From positions 434,001 through 498,000 of the forward strand of contig JAMXDE010000022.1 of the NCBI GenBank assembly GCA_026770025.1: a stretch of DNA of 64,000 nucleotides. The letters are read 5' to 3'. The stretch comes from Craspedostauros australis. Lineage: Eukaryota; Bacillariophyta; Bacillariophyceae; Mastogloiales; Achnanthaceae. The notes below the pieces were generated by a model that made no database searches, was not told where the DNA came from, and was given only the letters and a program-made list of their open reading frames with translations. Position numbers and translations under genes: made by a program. This document shows, in pieces, positions 1-9,343 of this stretch. How positions within the stretch are numbered: position 1 is the first letter of the stretch; every line of letters begins with the position of its first letter.

Positions 1-294
1 AAGAACATCCAGGACCGCGATTTCGCGCACGTCCACACGGGTGATCCCATCTTCATCGACATGGAGGGCAACGTCATCACGTACAACGGATCGCATGGCT
101 CGCCCGTGCAGCTCATGTTCATCAATGAAGGTGGCTACTATTACAAGAGTTCCGGCACCGGCATTGGCGTCGCGGTGCAGGCCGAGTACGATCTCGTGAC
201 GGGCATGCTGATGGATGCGGCATCGGCGCACGGGGCAACGATGGGAGATTTGGTGACGGCTGGTGCGGCTGCGAGATCGATGCGGGAGCTGTAG
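1..294 (+). CDS. Aspartoacylase-like protein, C-terminal end (copy 1, 5' truncated by window)
   Basis: The frame is open from the first base to a TAG at 292-294 and encodes the last 97 residues of an aspartoacylase/AstE-type zinc amidohydrolase. It is almost base-for-base the same as the end of the complete paralogue at 11163-12497, from about 12205 on. No catalytic residue is in view because the zinc-binding half lies left of the window. The piece starts in KNIQDRDF and ends in RSMREL in both copies. Differences from copy 2 are a few substitutions, for example VTAGAAA against ATAGATA near the end. It is tail-to-tail with the ATPase gene at 645-4916, as in copy 2. The family removes acyl groups from N-acyl amino acids such as N-acetylaspartate. 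The substrate here is not known. Confidence 0.85.
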   Translation, partial: KNIQDRDFAHVHTGDPIFIDMEGNVITYNGSHGSPVQLMFINEGGYYYKSSGTGIGVAVQAEYDLVTGMLMDAASAHGATMGDLVTAGAAARSMREL

Positions 295-321
295 TATGAT
301 ATGATAATACGTATGCCTGCC

Positions 322-361
<40 letters not shown>

Positions 362-644
362 AGAAGAATCGTGAATCGCCGTGTGCGATGTTACATTCAT
401 TAATGTTATTATATGAGAATATTACACACTTCATCACAAAAGTCGAGAAGATTGCCCGTGGTACTCTGTCTTCGTTTACTTGCACACTTGCGGCACCGGA
501 GGCATTGGCCATCCATCTTTCCGTGCCCCGTGAGGGTACCAACGCCACTTTGCATCATCATCTCCGAATGTAATACATATTCCATTCTATGGTTGCGCTC
601 TCTATTGGTTTGTCGGAATACAATTGCAACCCTCGACCCTCTCT
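295..644. other. Convergent 3' intergenic space, copy 1
   Basis: This is the space between two tail-to-tail genes. It holds a TC microsatellite (about 325-359) and otherwise sequence shared with 12498-12823. I see no gene. Presumably it carries the two 3' UTRs. Confidence 0.6.
325..359. repeat. (TC)n microsatellite
   Basis: An almost pure TC run just after the aspartoacylase stop codon. The matching place in copy 2 (about 12522-12535) has a much shorter run, so the repeat changed length after the duplication. Confidence 0.9.
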
Positions 645-3600
645 CTAGCCCGACAAGTCCGTCAGTACGGACACGTCGTCATCGTCGTCGATGTCGTTGC
701 TTTGATGCTCGTCCTCTTTCACTCCATCGCTCTGTTCGCTGGAGATATGCGACAAGCCAGCGCCTTCTTGTTCATGCATGCTGCCTTTCGTGGAAGTCTG
801 CGTCCACTTCGTGTCGTGATCGTTCATGCTGCGACCAGCGATGGATTTCGGTGCAACGCTTCCCGTCATCAATGTTCCAGCGGTTACCTTGTTGTGATGA
901 TGACCTGCGAGATCCACCACTCTACCATCGTTGGCATCCTGTAACTGCATGCTGCCATCCAGCGTCAGATACTGCGATCGGCGCTTCTGGATGTCCTTCA
1001 CCTTGATGGAGCAGCCCCATTCGTTGTAGTATGCGACGGCACGCGTCATGTACTTGCAGATCGATTCCTGCAGCAATCTCTGCACATCGCGGTCGGTAGT
1101 GCTCAAATGTTTGCTGCGCGGAAGCTTCTTCATCGTTCGGATCAGGTCTTCGGCTGCGTTTTCGCATGCGATGGCGCAGTAATGCACCAGGGAGACCTTC
1201 TCTGCCACCATGATGGCCGTGTCGTACGCCTTCTCGGACCGGTAGATGTCGGCGAGGCTTGGCTTGACGCCGTTCACCGCGAGCCGCTTGGCCTTGAGCA
1301 GCTGCAAGATGCTGGTCGCGTTGCTTCCTTTCTTCGTTACGAACGTCCTGACAAGTCCAATCTGACGCTTCAGCTCTTTCTTGTGCTTTGCTTTGCCCGT
1401 GGATTTGTACAAGGCGAACGCTGAAAGTCCTTGCACGAGCATGGTCGTGGATTCGGAACCGAAGGTTGTAGCATTGCCCGGGAGCTGACGATACAGCGCG
1501 ATCATGCGTTGTGCAAGCTCGTACTTCCGGAACAGAAACGCCAGCAAAGGCAGGCCCGAGTAGGTGGTGATCAGTCGGTGCACTTCGTTACGAATCACAG
1601 CCTTGTCGTTGGCGTCGCGCTCCAGCTTGCGCTCTATGTCGCTCCAGTCGATTGGATCGAGACCAGCGAGGTACCTTGTCATCATCAGCACGGCGATCGT
1701 CGTTTCATTGTTGAATGTCACGTTGTAGACCTTGTGCTGCTGAATTGTGTGCTCAAGAGCCGCAACCAGCTGCTGGAGCTTGTAGCCAATGTAGAATGCC
1801 AAGACGTTGCGGAACCGGAGATTGGTCAACCCCAGCTCAAAGTCGCCAGACTCCATCCCGAAAGCGTAGCCTTTGTCCAAGGTCTTGATGCAGAAGGGAA
1901 ATGGCTCGCTGGATGGGAAGATCCAGCCCGCCGTGATGGAGTACACCGTGCTGGATTGCTGCCGAACTCTCGTCAGCAGCTTATGTGCGATACCCGCGCA
2001 CCGCAACACCAGCGCGTGATCGTCACCGGAGATATAGAAGATGCCGCCCAGCACTGCGAAAGCCGAGGCGGATTTCTTCCCGATTCCGTATTTGATTGTC
2101 ATGCGGACCTGCCTCAGCGCATGGACAAGCCACTGCAAGAACTTGCCAGAGAAGAACGATCGGAAGTCGGTTTCGCACACAAACTGCATGGCCATGACCG
2201 TGCGGAAATCCTTCTGGAAAGGGAGGTTCAGGATGTCTTCGTCCGTGTTGTTCTTCAGAAATGACTTGATCTTCATCAAATCCTTCATCGCGTGCATGAG
2301 ATAGAAGCGCTTCGGCGATTCACCGAGCCGCCTTGCGACGGATAGGCTCATGGAGAGAGACTCTTCCACCTTGCCTTCTCGTCCCAACGCGATTGCCATC
2401 GTGAGGTACGTCGGGAGCTTGTCGTCGAGCGTCCGCGCCCTTTGGAGAATTTCGTTTCCGATTGAGTGACCGACCTCGTAATTGCCCATTGACAGCTCCA
2501 CCTCAGACCGGCACTGGAATAACGTGAGGCAGGTTCCGTAGTGTTCCTGCCATGGACTGCGTATGCGTGGTAGCACATTGGCGGCCTTCTGCAGATAGAT
2601 AGCAGCCGACGATAACGCAGCCATTTGGAGTGCCTTCTGTCCAACTTCAAGGTTGAAGCGGAGGAGGAAGAGATGGTCCTTGGTGGGCGCGCTGTTGAGA
2701 TGATCAGCCGCAATGAAAAGCAAGCTGTCGACGTCTCTGATGGTGAGTTCGTGTTGCTGCTGCTGTTGTTGCTGTTGCTTTAGTTGGCGATGTTGGTCCT
2801 GGTCATCGTTTTCTGCTGACGTTTTGGGAGATTGGTCTTGAAGCTCGCTTTGGGCTGGCGGAGTTGTGGACATTCGGTACACCTCGAGCAGACTGCGACC
2901 GATCTGGAGCCGGAGTTTGCTGCGGACCTCACCGAATGGAATCAAGCCATGCGCTGCTTGTTGCACACGATCGTGGGCAAAGTGGTATCTGCTTTCGCCT
3001 ATGGAGTTGGTGACGAGACCCTCCAGAAGAGCCTTCTCCAGCACAGAATAGAGTCGATCAGTCGTCCATGCAGTCGTCGTGTTTGTTGGCGTTGAAGCCT
3101 CGTCAGCTTGCGAATAGATAACGTCGACGCCTCCATGATCATCAATGTATTGCAGCACCGCTTGTAGCACCTCCAAATCGAAGGATGCTCGGATGTAAGC
3201 CGCGATTGACAGCGCATGTTGAAGATCAGGCGGTTGATCCTTGAGCTGCATCTCGATGATGGCCACGATGTTGTCGCCGATGGGAAGACCATCGTTGACA
3301 GATGAGTCCAGATGCCATTCCCATCGATCGGCGGTGCGGTTGTGAATGACGATGTCCCGCCTCTTGAGCTCTTCGATGGCCTGCAGCGTGAAGTAGACGT
3401 TGCCGTGCGTCTTCGCATGGATTTTGGATGCCAGCAACTTGAGGTCGCTGTCGTGATGGGAGCGATGGAGAAGATGCGACAGCCACTGGGTGCAGTCCGG
3501 CAACGACAGATTACCGAGTGTGATCTGCTCAAGGAGTGTGCCGTCTCTGTCGTTGTTGCCGTTCCAGTTATTGTGGGCATCCCTGGCGTTGTCTTCGCAC

Positions 3601-4916
3601 AGCAACCGATCCAAGAACGACGTTTGCAGGGGTGCATACGGTGACAGCTCCATCGCTTGATGATTGTGAGGGTCCGTTTCCTGTCGGATCGCACCCAGCA
3701 ACAGGAAATTGTGAAGATCGGTATCCGTGAGAAGCGATGCCAGAAGCTCCAAGCCAGCGGCGGATGACCACTGCAGATCGTCAAGGAAGAGAAAGACCGG
3801 CCTTTGAGGAGTGGAGATGGCCTTCATGAACTGGATGAAGATGTAGCAGAGCCGGTTCCATGCGGTCTGTGAGTTAGCTGTGGTTGCGTTCTTGCCGGCG
3901 ACCCCGCCGAAGTCCATATCTGACATGGCATGGCTATTTGTGGAGACGGACCCGGCGTCCCTGGCGAGACCTGCAGCAGGGCGGCCGAAGTTGCTGTTGG
4001 ATGAGATTGTCTGCAGGGCACGTGCCGAGCGGGACGAGGCGCCCGTCACGACGCTGGAAGAGGACCCGGGGGAGTCGGAGAACAGAATGGACAGCGACGG
4101 GACGACTGTGATTAAAGCAGCCATGGCGTCATAGCTTTGCTTCATCATGCTGCCGTGCGTTTGGCTCGCGGAGTCATCTTGGGTGGGTTTGGAGGTGAGA
4201 TCGGATTCGCTGTCATCCGCATAGAACACGCTCTGTACTGATTTCTGAATGCGTTGAAGTTCCTCAGGAGGTCCGTGTTGGAGTTGGGTTGCGAAGTCAT
4301 CCAGTGCTTGGATGATGGCGGAAAAGGGATCGTTGTTGCCGGTGTACTCATCGTACTTGCCTCGCAACACGTAGCAACATGAGCACTGTCGGGTTGGTTG
4401 CTGCTGTTGTTGCTGCTGTTGTCGAAGACCTTCCGCTTGCGGATCTGATGATAGCAGTACCGCTCGCTTTGGATGATGTCTTTCCCCGCATGTGCAACAT
4501 GATTGATCCAGGAAATGGTCAATCAGCTGCGACTTTCCGGTTCCACTCGTTCCCCAAACCAACGCGGCCGGAAAGATGGGTTGGCCATCGTTGATGTGCC
4601 GCCAGATGTCACGGAGATGCTGCAGCTCTTTGTCTCGTCCAAAGAAGAAGTCCTTCGTGGGCGCCTTTGAAGATGGCATCGAGAACTCGGAGGATGGGAA
4701 CGCGGACTCGCATGTGTTCGACATGGTTGTGTTTGATGAACGTGATGCAGTGTCATCCAGGCTCGCACTCTGCAACGGCGCCAAGCCGTCCACGCGATCG
4801 AAGTGCACTGTTCGTTGGTCAACAGAGGGTGCTTTGATGTTGTTGCTGGTGGTGGTGGTGCTGGTGGTGCTGGTGCTCGCGTTGCTGATGTGCGGTTTGA
4901 TGGTGACAAACGGCAT
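645..4916 (-). CDS. STAND-like AAA/P-loop ATPase with long helical-repeat C-terminus (copy 1, intact)
   Basis: A 1423-residue protein. A Ser/Thr-rich N-terminus leads into a linker with FFGRDKEL, the usual entry to an Orc1-like/AAA_16 module. Walker A is WGTSGTGKS at about residues 121-129. Walker B is VFLFLDDLQW at about 372-381, followed by a sensor-like LLLGAIRQE. Polyglutamine tracts lie near residues 170 and 700. The rest, about 600 residues, is helical and TPR-like, with an acidic tail. The longer open frame reaches 5228, but I start at the ATG of MPF. Copy 2 has a one-base indel just upstream, so the leader is probably UTR, and the alternative ATG at 5153 is missing there. The layout fits a signal-responsive NTPase switch (inference). 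The ligand is unknown. The gene is convergent with the aspartoacylase. Confidence 0.8.
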   Translation of the reverse strand: MPFVTIKPHISNASTSTTSTTTTSNNIKAPSVDQRTVHFDRVDGLAPLQSASLDDTASRSSNTTMSNTCESAFPSSEFSMPSSKAPTKDFFFGRDKELQHLRDIWRHINDGQPIFPAALVWGTSGTGKSQLIDHFLDQSCCTCGERHHPKRAVLLSSDPQAEGLRQQQQQQQQPTRQCSCCYVLRGKYDEYTGNNDPFSAIIQALDDFATQLQHGPPEELQRIQKSVQSVFYADDSESDLTSKPTQDDSASQTHGSMMKQSYDAMAALITVVPSLSILFSDSPGSSSSVVTGASSRSARALQTISSNSNFGRPAAGLARDAGSVSTNSHAMSDMDFGGVAGKNATTANSQTAWNRLCYIFIQFMKAISTPQRPVFLFLDDLQWSSAAGLELLASLLTDTDLHNFLLLGAIRQETDPHNHQAMELSPYAPLQTSFLDRLLCEDNARDAHNNWNGNNDRDGTLLEQITLGNLSLPDCTQWLSHLLHRSHHDSDLKLLASKIHAKTHGNVYFTLQAIEELKRRDIVIHNRTADRWEWHLDSSVNDGLPIGDNIVAIIEMQLKDQPPDLQHALSIAAYIRASFDLEVLQAVLQYIDDHGGVDVIYSQADEASTPTNTTTAWTTDRLYSVLEKALLEGLVTNSIGESRYHFAHDRVQQAAHGLIPFGEVRSKLRLQIGRSLLEVYRMSTTPPAQSELQDQSPKTSAENDDQDQHRQLKQQQQQQQQHELTIRDVDSLLFIAADHLNSAPTKDHLFLLRFNLEVGQKALQMAALSSAAIYLQKAANVLPRIRSPWQEHYGTCLTLFQCRSEVELSMGNYEVGHSIGNEILQRARTLDDKLPTYLTMAIALGREGKVEESLSMSLSVARRLGESPKRFYLMHAMKDLMKIKSFLKNNTDEDILNLPFQKDFRTVMAMQFVCETDFRSFFSGKFLQWLVHALRQVRMTIKYGIGKKSASAFAVLGGIFYISGDDHALVLRCAGIAHKLLTRVRQQSSTVYSITAGWIFPSSEPFPFCIKTLDKGYAFGMESGDFELGLTNLRFRNVLAFYIGYKLQQLVAALEHTIQQHKVYNVTFNNETTIAVLMMTRYLAGLDPIDWSDIERKLERDANDKAVIRNEVHRLITTYSGLPLLAFLFRKYELAQRMIALYRQLPGNATTFGSESTTMLVQGLSAFALYKSTGKAKHKKELKRQIGLVRTFVTKKGSNATSILQLLKAKRLAVNGVKPSLADIYRSEKAYDTAIMVAEKVSLVHYCAIACENAAEDLIRTMKKLPRSKHLSTTDRDVQRLLQESICKYMTRAVAYYNEWGCSIKVKDIQKRRSQYLTLDGSMQLQDANDGRVVDLAGHHHNKVTAGTLMTGSVAPKSIAGRSMNDHDTKWTQTSTKGSMHEQEGAGLSHISSEQSDGVKEDEHQSNDIDDDDDVSVLTDLSG

Positions 4917-5558
4917 GATTGGTGATGGTGCGATTTGAGATGGAATGGTGTGAGATTGTGTGGCTTGTGATGATGATCCGCGTGTATGCTCACGTTTGCG
5001 GGTATCATGGCAAAGTGGGAAAGCAGGTGCCGGTTGTGGGCTTGTGGTGTGTGACGACGGAGTGGCTACGCATGGGTACGTATGCGTTGGCACGGATAGG
5101 GAGTATACTCCATGTGCGTCCTCGTATCTGTCACAGCCAAAAGAGCTGCTCATTTGTTGTTGCGGTTGGTGGGGGAGATCCAGCTTGGCGTTGGCTTCAA
5201 CAGAGCATAGCAGAGCACCCGCGAGCACCCGACAGGACGGATCAGACAGTATTATCGGTTATCGCTGGGCACGACGTCACTGTGGATGCAAACAAGTTGT
5301 GTATTCGCACCAGCAGCGACTCGGTCCGATGATAGCGCTGCCGGAGGATGGTGTTTGGCGACAGTGGAGGAGCTGATCGAGTCGAGACGCACAGTGGAGA
5401 GGCTTTTTGTGAGGTTTCCACCCTCACTTGTGACCAAGAGCGTCAGCAACTTGTCCGGAGGACAATCGAACAAACTGCCCTTGCTCGGTTAGGTTAAATC
5501 TTGGTTTGGAGCGATCATCACGGGGCGAAAACTCCCCCCCCCAAAGCGGCAAAGAGCA
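4917..5558. other. Upstream region of ATPase copy 1
   Basis: This stretch is shared with about 23139-23816 of unit 2, but with indels that are not multiples of three, which argues against coding. It likely holds the 5' UTR and promoter of the ATPase. I could not place a TATA box. Confidence 0.45.
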
Positions 5559-5966
5559 TCAGTCGTCACCGAAACGAGGCGAAGATGGGGTGGGAGAACC
5601 GCTGTGGTTTTGATTGGCGCCGCCGACCGAGGGATCGTGCGAAAAGGCAGCCGGTAAAGGATAGAAACACTCGTCCAGAGTTCCAACAACACGACGTCTG
5701 GGTGCAAAATAGTGGCAATCCTCGCTTTGTGGATACGTCTGCCAAGCGAAAGAATCGGCATATATTAAGCCTGTCCAACCATACGAAACTGTGACTGTCT
5801 GTTTGCAGGAGGTTGCAGACCACATTCCTGATATGTCTGTGTCAGAGTGTCCACCAAGAGCAAACTTCCATTCGACGTCAACAGACGACATTTCCTGGGA
5901 TACCTTCTGCCGCGACGCTTTGGAGTCGACCTCCAAGTCGGAGGTCGTCCTCGTCTCATCTTCCAT
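5559..5966 (-). other. Possible small ORF conserved between duplicated units (unit 1)
   Basis: A 135-codon frame from an ATG that begins MEDETRTTSDLEV. The unit 2 counterpart (23817-24224) starts MEDETRTASDLEM in the same frame. After about 25 residues the two proteins stop matching in frame because of indels. This could be a small gene decaying in one or both units, or the head of a longer leader RNA. I do not recognise a family. Confidence 0.25.
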
Positions 5967-6076
5967 GTGGCCACCATCATCCTTACACAACAAGAAGTAT
6001 GGGACTTAGTTGAAGTTCATCTACAGAACAGACTACTTTCCACTTAGTGCATCCTGTGTCGCACCATGAAATTGTT

Positions 6077-6100
6077 TTTGGCGCGTAAATTTTGGCGCGA
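6077..6100 (+). promoter_or_regulatory. Paired E2F/DP-like motifs
   Basis: TTTGGCGCG occurs twice, at 6077-6085 and 6091-6099, 14 bp apart in the same direction. It matches the E2F core TTTSGCGC known in plants and animals. No assigned gene starts just downstream, so function is an inference. Confidence 0.35.
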
Positions 6101-6442
6101 AACCTTCCACCTACAAATACGGAAAGCTCCTATTCTCCCTCCTTCTCCCACTCTCACTCACGAATCACTGCTGATTCAAAACTCACTTGAATCACCAAGA
6201 TCAATACACTCCGGGAACTATATGCTCCTCTGAAATATCGTGTTGCATCTAACTCCGATCCCACTGTCAGCCATGTCAACTGCCAACTTAACTCGACAAC
6301 AACAAGGAGATCTTCCCTGCTTCAACATGAACAGGGAATCTAACGCCAATTCCCGTTGCCTGACAACCTGTGTTCTCGAAACACAACCTCAACCAAGATG
6401 TCAAGCCTTTGTACTTGAGCATAGAATATCCGCCACAGATAG

Positions 6443-6480
6443 CAGAGAGAGAGAGACAGAGAGAGAGCAAGAGAGAAAGA
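6443..6480. repeat. (GA)n-rich microsatellite
   Basis: An interrupted GA run with AGAC and GCAA breaks, inside the segment specific to unit 1. Confidence 0.85.
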
Positions 6481-7030
6481 GATTGTCCGTTCTCAGCACT
6501 GAACCTTTTATGGTCAGTGCAGAGCCACACTATCCAACTGAGCATCGTTTCTTCATCCTACATCTCAAACTGATCAACTCACAATGCAGACTATCAAATA
6601 ACAAATAGCACAACTCAAGATCAGAACAACAACTCTAATCTACTCATTGTCAACAACTACAATCTTCCCAGACGGTCGTCCATAGCCAGCTGCAGCCCCA
6701 GCTTTGTTGAAACTGGCAGTCGGCTAGACTTTCCCTTCCGGATCGTGTCACAACGATACACAAAAATCCAACTGACTTGCATAATAATTCGTTCATGGAA
6801 TGCACTCTTCTTTGATGAGCTGGTTCTCTCTATTGAGACCACGTGAACAGATACTTTCTTGTGGCAAAGGGTAGAGTGGAGTACATACAACAAGTTGAGC
6901 TCTATTTACATTTCTACTCTGCAACTACCATACATGGTGCTGCTGTGTATCTTGTGCTTGCGGCGGCTTGGTTTGGGGAAAGGGAAAATTGGTTCGCCGA
7001 ACGAAACCGCAAACGATGCTGTGATCGAAT

Positions 7031-7834
7031 TCAAAACGGTGTTGCTCTTGTAACTGGGACAGAGACGGTTGGTGTCTGCGCAATATCGTGATGACGGTCA
7101 GATGCTCCCGCTGTGCTGGAGTTCGTCGCGGCCGTTTCGGTCTCGACTTGAGTCTGGCGTTGCAGCTGCTGGAATCGGTTCTGGAGTTTGTGGGAAACAT
7201 TACCGGCTCCGTAATGCTCCTCCACGGAATGTGCGACGCATGCGGTGCAGTGCTGCTGCATGTTGAACTCTTCGTCCAAGACTTCGTGCAGCTCGATCAA
7301 TGCTTCGATGCATCCATCGAGCATGTTCTCGTCGTTGTTGTTGGCGAGGATCTCACGTTCGAAGATGCGATCGACCATCTGCAGGAGGGTGCTGACTCCC
7401 ACGCGTCTGTCGCGCAGGCGGTTGAGAAGAGCATCATCCGGAGAGCAGCTGTCCGTGTATCGATCGATGCCGAAGAAGTAGGTTTCAATGAGCTCGTCGG
7501 TGGAGCGATCCTGCTGAATCTTCTTTTGCAGGCGCTGAGACTTGAGGTCGATGGAGGCCTGTTCTGCTTGCTGTCTCAGCATCTTGGCTTTTTGGAGCTG
7601 CTGCTGTGCGGAATCTTTGATGGTGCTAGTATCGGTGGCAATGGCAGTGGCAGTGACAGTGGCAGTCTGAACGAAGGCCGTGGCAAGCAGTTGTTGTTGT
7701 TGTTGTTGTTGTTGCTGCTGCTGATGGTGTTTGGATGTGATGAATGCGTGGGTTGGTGCGAAAGCTGTGACTGCCAATAAGTGCATCACGGCGACGAGCG
7801 CACATGCAAGGACTGTGGAGTTGATTGCGATCAT
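7031..7834 (-). CDS. Plastid-targeted-like precursor of unknown function (copy 1)
   Basis: A 267-residue protein from the only good ATG. Residues 1-24 form a hydrophobic signal peptide. They are followed by TAFAP at 23-27, very close to the ASAFAP signature that directs proteins through the four membranes of diatom plastids, with cleavage before the Phe. A glutamine run follows, then about 190 mostly helical, charged residues with a short HCTACVAH motif (two cysteines and two histidines) near the middle. I recognise no domain. The copy at 24525-25313 keeps the whole mature region, so the gene is under constraint. The glutamine run differs in length between copies. Plastid location is an inference from the presequence. 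Confidence 0.7.
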   Translation of the reverse strand: MIAINSTVLACALVAVMHLLAVTAFAPTHAFITSKHHQQQQQQQQQQQLLATAFVQTATVTATAIATDTSTIKDSAQQQLQKAKMLRQQAEQASIDLKSQRLQKKIQQDRSTDELIETYFFGIDRYTDSCSPDDALLNRLRDRRVGVSTLLQMVDRIFEREILANNNDENMLDGCIEALIELHEVLDEEFNMQQHCTACVAHSVEEHYGAGNVSHKLQNRFQQLQRQTQVETETAATNSSTAGASDRHHDIAQTPTVSVPVTRATPF

Positions 7835-7847
7835 GGTTGGGTGGTGG

Positions 7848-9343
7848 TGATGATATTTATTGGAAATCCGGGGTGGTGGTGATAGTAGAAAGCTAGTTGT
7901 TTGTTAGAATCTACTTCTCTGAACTGTGAGCTGTTCATTGCTCTCAACTTCCAAGTTTGATCTCCTCCCAAGATCTCCATGGGTCCCTCTGTTGGTCTAG
8001 CAGGCATCCATCTTGCATTCATCGCAAATTCATCATGGACATGCATGCACCACCAAGTGCCCCATGTCTGTGCACTCAAGCACGTTGTCCTCCACTGATA
8101 GTTTTGTTGGCTTAGACATCGCCAAGTTGTAGGCATCACACAGCTTGGTTCATTTGATCAGATCATGGTCTCCCATTTGTCACAGGAACACCTTGGATGA
8201 GGGCTCTCTCAGCTCCTCATCATCACACATCTCCGATCATCTCCGGTGCCTCTCCAATAATCTCCGATGCTTCTCCAATACCTCTCCAATCACTTCACCA
8301 ATCATTTCATCGGTTCTTCGCAGGTTTGTCATTGCTGATCCGTTCACAGGCCATCTCACTCTTCGTGACATCGGCCTTCCTCCAGTACTCTTTTCTCATT
8401 GGATGCGACATGGGGGCCGTAGTTGCGTGTATCGTGATGTTGGTCACGATTCCAACATCCCTGCCCCCTGCGACATACACGTGTGATTCGCATTCCTGCA
8501 TTGAGGTCACAGACACCATAGTCCGGTTCGCATTCGGCACGTGGCGTTCTCCATCACGAAAACACGTGCAGCTCACATTTCTCTGTCACAAAGATCCAAA
8601 GGTGGTAGTTGCGGTAATGTAGCATATCATGACATTCGACTCCTTTTTCGTGGGAGGTGCGGTAATGCGGTGTTTCAGAACACCCGATTCCTGACAGATA
8701 TTAGCGCACGCTAAATCTCTAACAACAGCGACACCCGTCGACCAATCAGAAACCTTCACATTTCTTACTTTTTCCGTTCCGAACTGAAATTTTTGGTCGA
8801 AAATCCGTTGTGTTAAATTTGTGTCACATTTTGCGTCGCAAGAACCGTTTTCCTGTCATTCACAGTTTCCAAAATGTCGCGGAAATGGATTTCTTGCCAA
8901 GATGAATCAATCTGCCCAATCAGGACAGACTTGGATCTTGGGTGCGACACGTGCGAATCTTACCACAACCTTCTCAAGTGAATACGATCAATTGTGTGAT
9001 CGTACAACTAGCAACATCATGAGAAGACGTAATTCACAACATGAGGTATCGTGGTGCTTTGTTCATTGACTTCTGCCAACTCTACTTCATGCAGCAACAC
9101 ACACATTTATCATGTTGTCTCCGTGCTAATTTTGCTTCCAATTGCATGAGACCATGTCATGTCTCTCTCATGCTCACAGTTCCAAGAATACAATCTTGTG
9201 AGCTTGACAGCATCCTACCTACTCATACGAACAACACAGTAAACAACACTTTCCTCACCAACAACAAAGATCTGATCACTCTATGTTCTCAGTGCGGTAT
9301 CCTCCAACCCATCTACGATTCCGTTCTAACAGATGATGATGAT
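7848..9343. other. About 1.5 kb present only in unit 1
   Basis: In unit 2 the sequence just upstream of the precursor gene passes directly to GATGATGACGTGTTTTGTG (about 25335). In unit 1 the matching point is about 9343, so about 1.5 kb is extra. It holds short irregular repeats of TCTCCAAT and CTCCGAT (about 8220-8310) and a GAT run at its right edge (about 9331-9351). I found no terminal repeats and no recognisable gene. Confidence 0.5.

Larger units (their letters stand above)
6004..6774. other. About 770 bp present only in unit 1
   Basis: The two units match up to ACAAGAAGTATGG (about 6003 and 24260) and again from about 6775 and 24275. Between these points unit 1 has about 770 bp that unit 2 replaces with about 28 bp. 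I see no clear terminal repeats or protein match. It holds a pair of E2F-like motifs and a GA-rich microsatellite. It may be an insertion of unknown type or a deletion in unit 2. Confidence 0.5.

Noticed and set aside
122-548. Frames rich in Arg-Glu or Ser-Leu over the TC microsatellite
   Set aside because: They only translate the dinucleotide repeat.
1431-2264. Long plus-strand frame opposite the ATPase
   Set aside because: It lies wholly antisense to a conserved coding region and recurs in copy 2 only because the ATPase itself is conserved.
6004-6774. Solo LTR of a Copia-type retrotransposon
   Set aside because: The promoter-like layout suggested it, but there are no TG...CA ends and no matching duplication at the borders.
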